This document shows, in pieces, positions 52,745 to 62,892 of a DNA stretch of 64,000 nt. A model generated the notes under the pieces. That model worked only from the letters and a program-made list of their open reading frames with translations. It was not told the origin of the DNA and did not search any database. Numbering within the stretch: the first letter of the stretch is position 1; every line of letters starts with the position of its first letter. Source of the stretch: Bradyrhizobium sp. SRL28 (GTDB lineage: Bacteria > Pseudomonadota > Alphaproteobacteria > Rhizobiales > Xanthobacteraceae); the NCBI RefSeq assembly GCF_018596315.1, contig NZ_JAHEAG010000004.1, forward strand, positions 186,001-250,000, in the 5' to 3' direction. A program made the translations under genes and the position numbers.

Positions 52745-53410
52745 ATGCTCACAGTTCATCATCTCAACAATTCCCGTTCGCAGCGCGTGCTTTGGCTGCT
52801 CGAAGAGCTCGGCGTGCCCTATGAGATCGTCCGCTATCAACGCCAGCCGGACATGCGCGCCCCGAAAGAGCTGCGCGCCATTCACCCGCTCGGCAAATCG
52901 CCCGTCATTACCGACAATGGCAACACCATCGCGGAGTCCGGCGCGATCTGCGAATACATCATCGGCACCTATGGCAATGGCCGCCTGATCCCGCCGCCGA
53001 ATACGCAGGAGCGGCTGCGCTACACCTATTGGCTGCACTATGCCGAGGGCTCGGCGATGTCGCCGCTGCTCTTGAAGCTGTTGTTCACGCTGATGCCGAA
53101 GCGCGCGCCGGCCTTGCTGCGGCCGCTGGTGCGCAAGGTCTCCAACACGGCGCTGACCACGCTGGTCAACCCGCAGCTCAAGCAGCACATGGATTACTGG
53201 GAAGGCGAACTGGCAAAAAGCGAATGGTTCGCCGGCAATGAATTCTCCGGCGCTGACATCCAGATGAGCTTTCCGCTGGAAGCCGCCGCGGCACGTGGCG
53301 GGCTGGAACTGGGTCATCCCAAAGCGATGGCGTTTCTCGAACGCATTCACGCCCGGCCGGCCTATGCGCGCGCACTGGAAAAGGGCGGGCCGTATGTGAT
53401 CGGGCGGTGA
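52745..53410 (+). CDS. Glutathione S-transferase
   Basis: 221 residues. N-terminal thioredoxin-like domain: LTVHHLNNSRSQRVLWLLEELGVPYEIVRYQR with the Ser of NNSRSQR as likely glutathione-activating residue, LGKSPVITDNGNTIAESGAICEYI with the glutathione-binding ES pair. The helical C-terminal domain includes FAGNEFSGADIQMSFPLEAA, the N-capping box region. Substrate unknown. It shares a palindromic operator region with the divergent DUF2239 gene. ATG 52745 starts at the fold; an in-frame extension upstream would overlap the DUF2239 gene. Confidence 0.93.
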   Translation: MLTVHHLNNSRSQRVLWLLEELGVPYEIVRYQRQPDMRAPKELRAIHPLGKSPVITDNGNTIAESGAICEYIIGTYGNGRLIPPPNTQERLRYTYWLHYAEGSAMSPLLLKLLFTLMPKRAPALLRPLVRKVSNTALTTLVNPQLKQHMDYWEGELAKSEWFAGNEFSGADIQMSFPLEAAAARGGLELGHPKAMAFLERIHARPAYARALEKGGPYVIGR

Positions 53411-53415
53411 CGGCT

Positions 53416-54804
53416 TCACGGCTGCACCGCCGCGATTACTTCCTTCACCAGCCGGGCAAGCCCTCTTATGTCGCCGGTCGGATCGACGCTGTCACCGAGC
53501 CGGACCACGACGAGGCGCTGTGACGGCATGATCACGATGCGCTGGCCGAGGTCGCCGGACGCAAAGAACGCGTCGCGGGGAATGCCGAGCCGCACGCGGC
53601 CCCTGGCGTTGGGGTGCTCGCTGCGGTTGGTCCAGAAGCCGGCGGCGTAATCGGTGTCGAGCGTTGCGGCGGCGCAGAAGTCCACCCAGTCCTCGTGCAG
53701 GATGCGCTTTCCTCCGACTACGCCGTCATTGAGGTAGAGCAGGCCGAATTTCGCCCAGTCGCGCGCGCTTGCGAGCATATAGGTCGAGCCCTGCAGCGTG
53801 CCCGCGCCGTCGAACTCCAGCGTGACGCTGCGCATGCCGAGCGGGTTGAACAACTCACGCCACGCGAACGCCAGCGTCTGCTCCGGGCCGCCGACGGCAT
53901 CGCGGACGATGCGCGCCAGGATCTGCGTGGTCGGGCTCGAATAATGCCATCGCGTGCCCAGCGGTGCGATCATCTTCGTATTGACCGCGTAGGCAGCCGT
54001 ATCGTCCTGCAGGAACATGCGGCTGGATGGATCAAAGCCGGAATTGGTTTCGTCCAGGTCGAGGCCGCTGGTCATGCGCATGAGATGCTCGATCTCGATC
54101 TCGCGCCGCGGATCGCCAGCGCGGCGCCATTCCGGGATCGGTGCGGGCATCGAGGGCGTGACAAGGCCCTGCTGGGTGAGGATGCCGATCAGCGCATTGA
54201 CCACGGACTTGGTCATGGAGAAGCCGAGCAGCGGCGTGTCGACGCCGATGCCGGCCGCATAGCGCTCGGCGATGACCTTGCCGTCGTGAACCACGACCAC
54301 CGCCTTGGTCCTGCGGAACGGCGGCATTGCGGGCTCCTCGAAGGCGTGATCGAGCGCCGCCTTCAGTGCCGGATCTGATGGCTCGACCACAGCCGGGCCG
54401 GCAATCTCAGGAAGCAGCGGCGGCGTCTTCGCCTTCAGCGCTTCGACATCGCTCTTCAGGAGATAGGGCGCGTTCGGTCCGTGCAGATCGACGCAGCCGA
54501 GCCCGTCGTGAAAGGCCGCACGGCTGCGAAATAGTCCGAGCGTCGAGACATCGACGGTGCGAGCGGAGCGGTCGAGGGTGAAGCGGAGCATATGGCGCAG
54601 CCGTCGAACTCCGGCGCGGTCGGAAACCTCCGCGAACACGGCTTGCGGATCGAGACCCGAGACGAACGTCTTCGAGCAGATGTTATGGGCCACGTAACCG
54701 GTAGCAACGCGCATGGCGCGCTCAGGTCGGAAGTAGACACTCGCTCCTGCCAGTGCGGCGACGCAGATCGCGACGGTGATAGTGACCCATTTTCGCAAGT
54801 TCAT
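53416..54804 (-). CDS. Class C beta-lactamase-like serine hydrolase
   Basis: 462 residues with an N-terminal membrane anchor or signal (WVTITVAICVAALAGASVYF). The catalytic domain has the SxxK motif in LLGFSMTKSVVNALIG, the Tyr motif in GTRWHYSSPTTQILARIV, and a C-terminal KTG-like region that is not canonical (RIVIMPSQRLVVVRLGD). Such proteins are more often esterases or D-amino-acid peptidases than drug-resistance enzymes. It sits 21 bp downstream of the SDR gene on the same strand, so it may share its transcript. Confidence 0.87.
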   Translation of the reverse strand: MNLRKWVTITVAICVAALAGASVYFRPERAMRVATGYVAHNICSKTFVSGLDPQAVFAEVSDRAGVRRLRHMLRFTLDRSARTVDVSTLGLFRSRAAFHDGLGCVDLHGPNAPYLLKSDVEALKAKTPPLLPEIAGPAVVEPSDPALKAALDHAFEEPAMPPFRRTKAVVVVHDGKVIAERYAAGIGVDTPLLGFSMTKSVVNALIGILTQQGLVTPSMPAPIPEWRRAGDPRREIEIEHLMRMTSGLDLDETNSGFDPSSRMFLQDDTAAYAVNTKMIAPLGTRWHYSSPTTQILARIVRDAVGGPEQTLAFAWRELFNPLGMRSVTLEFDGAGTLQGSTYMLASARDWAKFGLLYLNDGVVGGKRILHEDWVDFCAAATLDTDYAAGFWTNRSEHPNARGRVRLGIPRDAFFASGDLGQRIVIMPSQRLVVVRLGDSVDPTGDIRGLARLVKEVIAAVQP

Positions 54805-54825
54805 AGGCTCCGCGACGGAAAGCCT

Positions 54826-55722
54826 CTAACGCGACGTCTGCGCCGCACCCACCGAGGGCAGCGCCTGCACGGTGACACCGGGCGGCGGCACGTCGTCGTC
54901 GGGGACGAAGAAATCCGACATCAACGGCACCGAGCGATCGACACGGTAGTGCTCGAAATCCCTGACGCCAGAGGCGTACAGCACCTTGTCGTCGATGCAG
55001 AACTGCCCGGTGAACTCGCGCGACGGTCGGGTCAGGATCGCGTGGGCGGCATCGCCCATGATCTCGGGCGTGCGGCTGGCGCGCATCATGGCCTCGCCGC
55101 CGAGCAGGTTGCCGACCGCGGCGGTGGCGATGGTGGTGCGCGGCCACAGCGCGTTGACCGCCACGCCCGCGGATTTCAATTCACCTGATAGCCCCAGCAC
55201 GCACATGCTCATGCCGAACTTCGCCATCGTGTAGGCGGTGGAATGCTCGAACCATTTTTGCTTCATGTCGAGCGGCGGCGACAGCATCAATATATGCGGG
55301 TTGGCTGCCTTCTTCAGATGCGGGATGCAATATTTCGACACCATGAAGGTGCCGCGGGTGTTGATACCCATCATCAGGTCGAACCGCTTCATGTCGGTTC
55401 CTTGCGAATTGGTCAGGCTGATGGCGCTGGCATTGTTGACGCAGATATCGATTCCGCCGAATTCGGCGACGGTCTGCTCGATTGCCGCGACTACCTGCGC
55501 CTCGTCGCGGATGTCGCACAGCACCGGCAGCGCCTTGCCGCCGGCGGCGCGAATTTCCTCCGCCGCAGTGTAGATGGTGCCCTTGAGTTTCGGATGCGGC
55601 TCCGCGGTCTTCGCCGCAATCGCGACATTGGCGCCGTCACGCGCGGCACGTAACGCGATGGCCAGGCCGATGCCGCGGCTGGCACCCGAGATGAACAGCG
55701 TCTTGCCTTTGAGAGATGTCAT
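54826..55722 (-). CDS. Short-chain dehydrogenase/reductase (HSDL2-like)
   Basis: 298 residues. Cofactor motif TLFISGASRGIGLAIALRAARDGANVAIAAKTAEPHPKLKGTIYTAAEEI, NNASAI, and the catalytic YxxxK in AYTMAKFGMS; Ser of the triad precedes in LMLSPPLD. The AKTAEPHPKLKGTI stretch and the Pro-rich PLD text are typical of the HSDL2/SDR subgroup thought to act on fatty-acyl or sterol substrates. Substrate not known. ATG 55722 is the family start. It is 21 bp upstream of the serine-hydrolase gene and 73 bp downstream of ggt. Confidence 0.9.
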   Translation of the reverse strand: MTSLKGKTLFISGASRGIGLAIALRAARDGANVAIAAKTAEPHPKLKGTIYTAAEEIRAAGGKALPVLCDIRDEAQVVAAIEQTVAEFGGIDICVNNASAISLTNSQGTDMKRFDLMMGINTRGTFMVSKYCIPHLKKAANPHILMLSPPLDMKQKWFEHSTAYTMAKFGMSMCVLGLSGELKSAGVAVNALWPRTTIATAAVGNLLGGEAMMRASRTPEIMGDAAHAILTRPSREFTGQFCIDDKVLYASGVRDFEHYRVDRSVPLMSDFFVPDDDVPPPGVTVQALPSVGAAQTSR

Positions 55723-55795
55723 TGGGCTCGCTCCCGGTTTCAATTCAGGTCGTTGGCTGTGATCTATAGGCAAATCACGGTCGGCCGTCATCGCT

Positions 55796-57538
55796 TCACT
55801 GCCCCGCCGCTGCTGCTCCTCGTGTGCGCGGATCGGGGGCGCCGAGCAGGCCGTTCGGCGTGACGGCGATCGAATTGACCGAGGTCTGGCCCACCGGCTC
55901 GATCACCTTGTGACCTTTCACCCTCAGCTCGGCCAATACCTCGTCGGAAAATCCGCGTTCCACCCGCACTTCATCGGGCATCCATTGGTGATGGACCCGC
56001 GGGGCCGCGACGGCGGCGGCGACATCCATCTTGTAATCCAGCACGTCGATCACAACCTGCAGCACCGCCGAAATGATGCGGCTGCCACCCGGCGAGCCCG
56101 TGACCAGCACCGGCTTGCCGTCCTTCAGCACGATGGTCGGCGACATCGACGATAATGGCCGCTTTCCCGGGCCGGGCAGATTGGCCTCGAACCCGACCAG
56201 GCCAAAGGCGTTCGATGCGCCGGGTGCCGCGGTAAAATCGTCGAGCTCATTATTGAGCAGCACGCCGGTGCCCTCGGCGACCAGTCCGACACCATAGGGA
56301 AAATTCAGCGTGTAGGTGTTGCTGACGGCGTTGCCGCTGGCGTCGACGACCGAATAATGCGTGGTGTTGCTGCCCTCGCGCGGGCTCACCGCCACCACAT
56401 CGGCCGCCGGCGTTGCGCGCGCAAGGTCGATGCCGGCGCGTTGCCGGGCCGCATAATCCTTGGTGATCAGCACATTGACGGGCGCGTTGACGAAGGCGGG
56501 ATCGCCGAGATAGCGCGCGCGATCGGCGTAGGCGCGCTTCATGGCTTCGATCATGAGGTGCAGCGAAGCCGCGGAGCCCTGCTTCATGTCGGCCATCGCG
56601 AATCCTTCGAGAATGTTCAGCGATTGCAGCAGCACCGTGCCGCCGGACGAGGGTAGCGGCATCGACACGATGTCGTAGCCGCGGTAATTGCCGCGCACCG
56701 GGCTGCGGATCACCGCAGAATAGGATTTGAGATCGTCCACCGTCATGATGCCGCCGGCATCGCTGACGGCCTTTGCCAGCCGTTCGGCGACCGGTCCCTC
56801 ATAAAATCCGCGCGGTCCCTGATCGGCAATGTCAGACAATGTTGCCGCGAGATCGGCCTGGATCAGCCGGTCGCCTTCTTTTAATGGCGTACCGTCGCTG
56901 CGGGACAGCGCCTTCGCCGAATTCGGCCAGCGCGCCATCCGTCGGTACATGTCCGACAGCGTGTCGGCCATGTCGTCAGCGACCACGAAACCGTCGCGCG
57001 CCAGTTCGATTGAAGGTTTGAGGATCTGCGCGAGCGTGAAACGGCCCGAGCCGTATTTCTCGAGCGCCAGCGTCAGCCCGGCAACCGTGCCGGGCACGCC
57101 GATACCAAGCGCGGAATTGCGCGACTTGTCGCTATCGGGTTTGCCGTCCGGCCCCAGAAAAATATCGCGCGTGATCGCACCCGGTGCGGTCTCGCGATAA
57201 TCGATGGCGACATCTTCATTGCGCGCGGCCGAATGAATCACCATGAAGCCGCCGCCGCCGATGTTTCCGGCGCGCGGATAGGTGACGGCAAGCGCAAAGC
57301 CGGTGGCGACCGCGGCATCGACCGCGTTGCCGCCCTGCCTGAGGATGTCGGCGCCGACCTGCGCGGCGAGCCTTTCCTGCGCCACCACCAAGCCATGCTC
57401 GGCCGCAACGGCGCGAACGGTGGTGAGATCGGGCGGCGAGTAGAAGCGCCGTTCCTGCGCAAAAGCCGTCGTCGCGCAGGCAAACGCAAGTACGAATGTG
57501 GCAGCTACTCGGCGCCACCGGATTGAAAAGACCGCCAT
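55796..57538 (-). CDS. ggt: Gamma-glutamyltranspeptidase
   Basis: Periplasmic N-terminal nucleophile hydrolase that removes or transfers the gamma-glutamyl group of glutathione. The 580 residues begin with a signal peptide (VAATFVLAFACATTAFA). Family text: GLVVAQERLAAQVGADILRQGGNAVDAAVATGFALAVTYPRAGNIGGGGFMVIH, ending the large subunit before the nucleophile Thr at about 391 in NTTHYSVVDASGNAVSNTYTLN, then RPLSSMSPTIVLKDGKPVLVTGSPGGSRII in the small subunit. Self-cleavage before that Thr is expected. Confidence 0.95.
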   Translation of the reverse strand: MAVFSIRWRRVAATFVLAFACATTAFAQERRFYSPPDLTTVRAVAAEHGLVVAQERLAAQVGADILRQGGNAVDAAVATGFALAVTYPRAGNIGGGGFMVIHSAARNEDVAIDYRETAPGAITRDIFLGPDGKPDSDKSRNSALGIGVPGTVAGLTLALEKYGSGRFTLAQILKPSIELARDGFVVADDMADTLSDMYRRMARWPNSAKALSRSDGTPLKEGDRLIQADLAATLSDIADQGPRGFYEGPVAERLAKAVSDAGGIMTVDDLKSYSAVIRSPVRGNYRGYDIVSMPLPSSGGTVLLQSLNILEGFAMADMKQGSAASLHLMIEAMKRAYADRARYLGDPAFVNAPVNVLITKDYAARQRAGIDLARATPAADVVAVSPREGSNTTHYSVVDASGNAVSNTYTLNFPYGVGLVAEGTGVLLNNELDDFTAAPGASNAFGLVGFEANLPGPGKRPLSSMSPTIVLKDGKPVLVTGSPGGSRIISAVLQVVIDVLDYKMDVAAAVAAPRVHHQWMPDEVRVERGFSDEVLAELRVKGHKVIEPVGQTSVNSIAVTPNGLLGAPDPRTRGAAAAGQ

Positions 57539-57666
57539 CGAAAATCCGCCGCAGTTGGAGCCTGTGTGACGCTTGGCAACAGCCCCAAGCGCCGGTGACG
57601 CATGCTATATGGGTTCGTATTCAACGGGCAAAACGCCTCGCGACGCTTTTGAAGGAAATTCCTCAC

Positions 57667-59058
57667 ATGACGGTGATCGCTTCCGAGGCAGCCGGCGCCG
57701 AGATATCGCGGGAATATCCGCGCCGCGCCGCCGTCATCAGCTGGATCTTCTTCGATTGGGCCGCGCAGCCCTATTTCACGTTGATTACCACTTTTGTATT
57801 TGCGCCCTACTTCGCGGGCTTCGTCGCGCCGGACCCGGCGCAGGGGCAGGCGCTGTGGGGATTTGCCACCGCGGCCGCCGGCCTGACGATCGCGCTGCTG
57901 TCGCCGGTGCTGGGCGCGATTGCGGACGCCAGCGGCCGCCGCAAGCCGTGGATCGCCGGCTTCGGCTCGCTGCTGGTGATCGGCGCCTGCCTGATGTGGT
58001 TCGGAAAGCCTGACGATCCCAGCGTCATCCTGCCGCTGTTGCTCGCCTATGCGATTGCGAGCGTCGGCGTCGAATTCGCCACCGTCTTCAACAACGCGAT
58101 GATGCCGACCCTGGTGCCGCCGGATCGAATCGGGCGATTGTCCGGCACCGGATGGGCCACCGGCTATATCGGCGGCATTCTCAGTCTCATCCTGGTGCTC
58201 GGCTTTCTGGCCGCTAACCCCGACACCGGGCGTACGCTTTTCGGCCTGGCGCCGCTGCTCGGTCTCGATCCGGTCACGCATCAGGGCGATCGCATCACCG
58301 GTCCTTTGACCGGCATCTGGTTCATCATCTTCGTGTTGCCGATGTTTCTGCTGACACCGGACTATCCGGCAAAGCGCCCGATCCGCGAGGCGATCCGCGA
58401 AGGATTGAGCGGGCTGAAGCGAACCCTCGGCGAATTGCCGAAGCAGAAATCGCTGGCGACATTCCTGCTCGCCAACATGATCTATACCGACGGGCTGGTG
58501 TCGCTGTTTGCGTTCGGAGGCATCTACGCCGCGGGCACTTTCGGCTGGCATACGATCCAGATCGGCACGTTCGGAATCCTGCTGGCCATCGCCGGCACTT
58601 TTGGCGCGTGGCTCGGCGGCAGGCTCGACGACAAGTTCGGCCCCAAGCGCGTCATCGCCGGCAGCCTGCTGATCCTGCTGCTTGCGCTCGGCGCGATTTT
58701 GCTGGTCGACAAGGATTCGATCCTGTTCGTCAAGGTCGCGCCGCCGGTGCCGGGTGGACCGCTGTTCTCCGGCGCTGCCGAGCGCGCCTATCTCGTGCTG
58801 GGTTGCCTGATCGGCGCCGCCGGCGGTCCGCTGCAAGCGGCATCGCGCTCGCTGCTGATCCGTCTCGCGCCGAAGGATCGCATCGCGCAGTACTTTGGAT
58901 TGTTCGCGCTGACCGGAAAGGTGACGTCGTTCATCGGCCCGCTTCTGATCGGCACGATCACGGCGGTCACCGCGAGCCAGAAGGCCGGCATGGCGCTGCT
59001 GGTGGTGTTTTTCGTCGCCGGCCTGGCGCTGCTGACGCAGGTGAGGGAGAACTCGTAG
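57667..59058 (+). CDS. MFS transporter, UMF1/Atg22-like
   Basis: 463 residues with about twelve membrane helices. N-terminal text [34 protein letters not shown] is typical of the UMF1 (Atg22/BtlA-like) branch, as are [22 protein letters not shown] and [42 protein letters not shown]. Yeast Atg22 exports amino acids from the vacuole; bacterial substrates are unknown. ATG 57667 begins the conserved part; AAGGAAAT lies just upstream. Divergent from ggt, convergent with purH across an inverted repeat. Confidence 0.88.
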   Translation: MTVIASEAAGAEISREYPRRAAVISWIFFDWAAQPYFTLITTFVFAPYFAGFVAPDPAQGQALWGFATAAAGLTIALLSPVLGAIADASGRRKPWIAGFGSLLVIGACLMWFGKPDDPSVILPLLLAYAIASVGVEFATVFNNAMMPTLVPPDRIGRLSGTGWATGYIGGILSLILVLGFLAANPDTGRTLFGLAPLLGLDPVTHQGDRITGPLTGIWFIIFVLPMFLLTPDYPAKRPIREAIREGLSGLKRTLGELPKQKSLATFLLANMIYTDGLVSLFAFGGIYAAGTFGWHTIQIGTFGILLAIAGTFGAWLGGRLDDKFGPKRVIAGSLLILLLALGAILLVDKDSILFVKVAPPVPGGPLFSGAAERAYLVLGCLIGAAGGPLQAASRSLLIRLAPKDRIAQYFGLFALTGKVTSFIGPLLIGTITAVTASQKAGMALLVVFFVAGLALLTQVRENS

Positions 59059-59139
59059 CCCGGATGGAGCGCAGCGAAATCCGGGGCCCGGTGTCCGCGG
59101 ATGACATTCCCGGATTGCGCTGCGCTCCATCCGGGCTAC
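59055..59139. repeat. Inverted repeat (GTAGCCCGGATGGAGCG family)
   Basis: 85-bp palindrome with arms GTAGCCCGGATGGAGCGCAG and CTGCGCTCCATCCGGGCTAC, closest to the copy at 40071. Its first bases overlap the end of the UMF1-type gene, providing that gene's stop codon (TAG of GTAGCCC). Confidence 0.88.
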
Positions 59140-59161
59140 GCGTACTGCTTGTCTTCGCGGC

Positions 59162-60754
59162 TCAATGTCTGAAATGCCGGACGCCGGTGAACACCATGGC
59201 GATGCCATGCTCGTCTGCGGCCTTGATCACTTCCTCGTCGCGCATGGAGCCGCCGGGTTGAATCACAGCGGTGGCGCCGGCTTCGATGCAGGCCAGCATG
59301 CCGTCGGCGAACGGAAAGAAAGCGTCTGATGCAACGACCGAGCCCTTGGTCAGCGGTTCGGCCAACTTCAGTTCGGCTGCCGCATCCAGCGCCTTGCGGG
59401 CCGCGATGCGTGCGGAATCGACCCGGCTCATCTGGCCAGCGCCGATGCCGACGGTGGCGAGGTCCTTGGCGTAGATGATGGTATTCGACTTGACGTGCTT
59501 GGCGACGCGGAAGGCGAATTTGAGGTCGCGCAGCTCGGCTTCCGACGGCGCGCGCTTGGTCGCGACCTTCAGCTTCATGTCGTCGATCACGGCATTGTCG
59601 CGGCTTTGCACCAGGAGACCGCCGGCAACCGTCTTCGCCGTCAGGCCCACGGTGCGCGGGTCGGGCAGTCCACCGGCCAACAACAGCCGCAAATTCTTCC
59701 TCGCGCCAACGATTGCGATCGCTTCTTCGGTCGCGTCCGGTGCGATGATCACCTCGGTGAAGATTTCGGTGATGGCGCGGGCCGACTCTGCGTCGAGCGT
59801 GCGGTTGAGCGCCACGATGCCGCCGAAGGCGGAGGTGGAGTCGCAAGCCAGCGCCCGGCGATAGGCGGTGATGAGGTCAGGCCCCTCGGCAACACCGCAG
59901 GGATTGGCATGCTTGACGATGACGCAGGCTGCGGTGCGCTTCGGATCGAACTCGCTGATGCATTCATAGGCCGCATCGGTATCGTTGATGTTGTTGTAGG
60001 AGAGTTCCTTGCCCTGCAACTGCCGCGCGGTGGCGACGCCGGGACGCTTGTCGGGCGTGCGATAGAACGCGGCCGTCTGATGCGGGTTCTCGCCGTAGCG
60101 CAGCGACTGGATCAGCCGGCCGCCCATGGCACGGAAATCCGGCGCGTCGTTCTTGAGCTGAAGGGCGAACCAGTTCGAGATCGCGGCGTCATAGGCGGCG
60201 GTGCGCGCATAGGCCTTGGCGGCGAGGCGGCGGCGCAGCGACAACGTCGTTGCACCCTTGTTGGCGGCGAGTTCGTCGAGCACGGCCTGATAGTCCTGCG
60301 CCTCGACGACGACGGCGACGTCGTCATGGTTCTTCGCGGCTGCGCGGATCATCGCGGGACCGCCGATGTCGATGTTTTCGATGCAATCCTCGTAGCCCGC
60401 GCCTTTGTCGACGGTTTCCTCGAACGGGTAGAGGTTGACCACCAGCAGGTCGATCGGCGCGATGCCATGCGCCTTCATGGCATCGGCATGTTCCTTGTTG
60501 TCGCGGATCGCGAGCAGGCCGCCATGCACCTTGGGGTGCAGCGTCTTGACCCGGCCGTCCATCATTTCGGGAAAACCCGTCAGCTCCGAGACGTCCTTGA
60601 CCTGTAGCCCGGCCGCGGCGATCGCCTTCGCGGTGCCGCCGGTCGAGACCAGCTCGACGCCATGGCCGGCCAGTGCCTTTGCAAATTCGATCAGGCCGGT
60701 CTTGTCGGAAACGGACAACAGGGCGCGGGTTACACGGCGCGGATGGTCGGTCAT
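59162..60754 (-). CDS. purH: Bifunctional AICAR transformylase / IMP cyclohydrolase
   Basis: Carries out the last two steps of IMP synthesis. The 530 residues comprise an N-terminal MGS-like IMP cyclohydrolase ([67 protein letters not shown]) and a C-terminal transformylase with [12 protein letters not shown] (catalytic Lys-His), [10 protein letters not shown], and [37 protein letters not shown], ending [38 protein letters not shown] 60754 is the family start. It lies downstream of the heparinase-like gene on the same strand, with an inverted repeat between. Confidence 0.98.
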   Translation of the reverse strand: MTDHPRRVTRALLSVSDKTGLIEFAKALAGHGVELVSTGGTAKAIAAAGLQVKDVSELTGFPEMMDGRVKTLHPKVHGGLLAIRDNKEHADAMKAHGIAPIDLLVVNLYPFEETVDKGAGYEDCIENIDIGGPAMIRAAAKNHDDVAVVVEAQDYQAVLDELAANKGATTLSLRRRLAAKAYARTAAYDAAISNWFALQLKNDAPDFRAMGGRLIQSLRYGENPHQTAAFYRTPDKRPGVATARQLQGKELSYNNINDTDAAYECISEFDPKRTAACVIVKHANPCGVAEGPDLITAYRRALACDSTSAFGGIVALNRTLDAESARAITEIFTEVIIAPDATEEAIAIVGARKNLRLLLAGGLPDPRTVGLTAKTVAGGLLVQSRDNAVIDDMKLKVATKRAPSEAELRDLKFAFRVAKHVKSNTIIYAKDLATVGIGAGQMSRVDSARIAARKALDAAAELKLAEPLTKGSVVASDAFFPFADGMLACIEAGATAVIQPGGSMRDEEVIKAADEHGIAMVFTGVRHFRH

Positions 60755-60927
60755 AAGGAGGTTCCTAGGCTGGCAAGCCAGCCCGGTAGCATGGTTTTGC
60801 CGGTCATGAAACCGGGCAAAAACCGGCCTGATGGCTGTGTGGAAATCTTCCTGCCCTCCCGAACGCGAGACGCTGCAAGGGCCCACAACGGCAGTTCCGG
60901 GCATCTTTGTACCCTGAGGGCAGCACC

Positions 60928-61011
60928 CGTCATTGCGAGGAGCGAAGCGACGAAGCAATCCATCTTTCCCTCCGCGGAGGGATGGATTGCTTCGCTTCGC
61001 TCGCAATGACG
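60928..61011. repeat. Inverted repeat (CGTCATTGCGAGGAGCGAAGC family)
   Basis: 84-bp palindrome: arms start CGTCATTGCGAGGAGCGAAG and end CTTCGCTCGCAATGACG, enclosing CGAAGCAATCCA / TGGATTGCTTCG and a GGGA-loop core. It lies between the heparinase-like gene and purH. The rest of the 260-bp gap shows nothing further. Confidence 0.9.
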
Positions 61012-61016
61012 ATCCG

Positions 61017-62771
61017 CTACAGCGGCAGTTCCGGCTCGCGCCGCGCGTTGCGCCGGGCGCTCGTGCCCGCCGCCGACGTCGACGAGCGGACAAAACTCCA
61101 GCGGACCGAGGAGGCGTGGCGGGAATCCTGGCGGATCACGATCTGGGCGGTGCGGCGGGGGCCGTCATTGCCGGCCAGAAACACGCTGTCCTCGAGGTCG
61201 ACCTTGTCGTCGAGCGCCTCGAAGGTCCAGACGTCGCGGCTGGGCAATACCAGCATGACGCCGCGCGCATCGCTGAGGCGGCTTGCCTTCACCGCGGGAT
61301 GCAGATGAAACCGCAGGGCAAAATCGGTCTCGGCGCCCTTGATGCGCGCGCCCGGCGCCGGCGAGATGGTGTCCTCGCCGTCGAGCCTGCCGCCGTCCTG
61401 GGAGATCATCAGCACCCGGCGATGCTGGACGCCGAACCGGCCGAGATAGCCGTCATGGGACGTGGTCAGGAGATCGCCGTCAGCGACCGCCTCGCGGTAG
61501 CTTTCCACATTGGCCGGGCCGCTGACGACGGGCGCGCCCTGCAGCAGGCGCTTCATCGCCGACAGTTCGATGAACTGGCACGAGGACGTGTCGTGATAGG
61601 TCAGGGTCGAATGCGCCGCGGTGCTGCGCGCAAAGCTGCGCCAATTGTCGCGGCCGGTCGAGGGCATGCCGCAATTGATGACGATCCGGCTCGGTCCTGA
61701 CGACAATTCGAACGAGAGGCAGCCGGCATGCGCTTCCTGGCTGACATTCGGTGGCGGCGGGGGTCCGGTGTCCATGATGACGGTCGTCGTGCCGGCATCG
61801 AGGCGCTGGAAGCCGGTATGCGGCATGTTCGCCATCGGCACGCCGTGGGTGTCGTCATACGCGAGCAGGGTGGCCACGAGATCCGAGGGCGCGTTGCTCA
61901 TGCCGTTGAACAGCGCGAAGCTGCCGTCGCCGTGCCGGAAGAAGCGCAGCATCGGCATCATGCGGTCGATCGCATTCAAAAGCGCCGGCGGCGGCGCGAT
62001 GTTGCGGGCGGCAAAGGTCTGCCGCAGCGGCAGCAGGTCGCTGAGCAGTTCGACCAGCGCGCCGGGATTGCGCGAGATGTGCCCACCGTCGGGCATGATC
62101 TGCCGCTGCAATTCGTCGGAAAGCCGTCGCGTGGCGGAACGGATGTGACGCGCCTGATTGGCCAGGCACAGCGAGGCGTAGCAAAGCGCGATCAGCACCT
62201 GCAGCCGCGGCACGCCGTCGGCGATGTCGAGCATCGCGTAGCGCAAATAGCGAATCTCGCGGGTCAGTCCGCGCAGATATTTGCGATAGAATTTTCCATC
62301 GGTGTCGCCGAGCACCAGCGGCGCCTGCGACAGCAGCGAGATCACGCGCCGCGCCAGCACGTCGGGGCGGCGTTCGAGCGGTCGCTTGCGCGCCGGATTC
62401 GAGATCCAGTCGTCGACCAGCGAGCGGGCATTGGCGCGGGTCAGCGCGGTGTCGGCGGCGCGCAGGTGCCGCAGCCAGCCGAAGCCGAGCAGGGCGACTT
62501 CCCAATCTTCCGACGGCGGTTCGAGATCGAAGATCGAGCGGCCATGGCAGGTCACGATCTTGCCGGCGAACACGAAGCGGCCGGCATAGATCTCGGCGGC
62601 GCGGGTGGCGTCGGCGGTGCGCAGATCATGCGGCGCGATGATCAGCCGGTCGGCGCGGCCGGGCCACAGCCGTGACACCGCCACCGTCGCGCCAGTCGCA
62701 CGCGCGATCACGGTCCGCGCCGAGCGGCTCATGATAAGCGTCGAGATGCGTCTGCGTTGAGCGACCGACAC
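61017..62771 (-). CDS. Heparinase II/III family protein
   Basis: About 584 residues. N-terminal alpha-helical toroid-like domain ([56 protein letters not shown]) and a C-terminal heparinase II/III-like beta domain ([39 protein letters not shown]). Characterised relatives are lyases of acidic polysaccharides such as heparan sulphate or alginate. There is no evident signal peptide, which is odd for that task; a cell-envelope polymer or a cytoplasmic oligosaccharide may be the substrate. Start GTG 62771 or ATG 62732. It lies between rsmB and purH, a conserved trio in Rhizobiales as far as I recall. Confidence 0.85.
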   Translation of the reverse strand: MSVAQRRRISTLIMSRSARTVIARATGATVAVSRLWPGRADRLIIAPHDLRTADATRAAEIYAGRFVFAGKIVTCHGRSIFDLEPPSEDWEVALLGFGWLRHLRAADTALTRANARSLVDDWISNPARKRPLERRPDVLARRVISLLSQAPLVLGDTDGKFYRKYLRGLTREIRYLRYAMLDIADGVPRLQVLIALCYASLCLANQARHIRSATRRLSDELQRQIMPDGGHISRNPGALVELLSDLLPLRQTFAARNIAPPPALLNAIDRMMPMLRFFRHGDGSFALFNGMSNAPSDLVATLLAYDDTHGVPMANMPHTGFQRLDAGTTTVIMDTGPPPPPNVSQEAHAGCLSFELSSGPSRIVINCGMPSTGRDNWRSFARSTAAHSTLTYHDTSSCQFIELSAMKRLLQGAPVVSGPANVESYREAVADGDLLTTSHDGYLGRFGVQHRRVLMISQDGGRLDGEDTISPAPGARIKGAETDFALRFHLHPAVKASRLSDARGVMLVLPSRDVWTFEALDDKVDLEDSVFLAGNDGPRRTAQIVIRQDSRHASSVRWSFVRSSTSAAGTSARRNARREPELPL

Positions 62772-62892
62772 GCCGTGCCTTGCTTAGGGAGGGAGGGGTA
62801 TTGTGGCGAATCCTTTTAATCCGGAAACGCCGCCGTGACACCATCTTGAACAGGCGCGAATCACCCGAATGCCGGGCAATTCCAGTTTAAAA

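Noticed and set aside
52877..53410. The idea that DUF2239, GST and MATE form a drug-resistance island
   Set aside because: Gene adjacency alone; no mobility genes, and codon use does not look different from the surroundings by eye.
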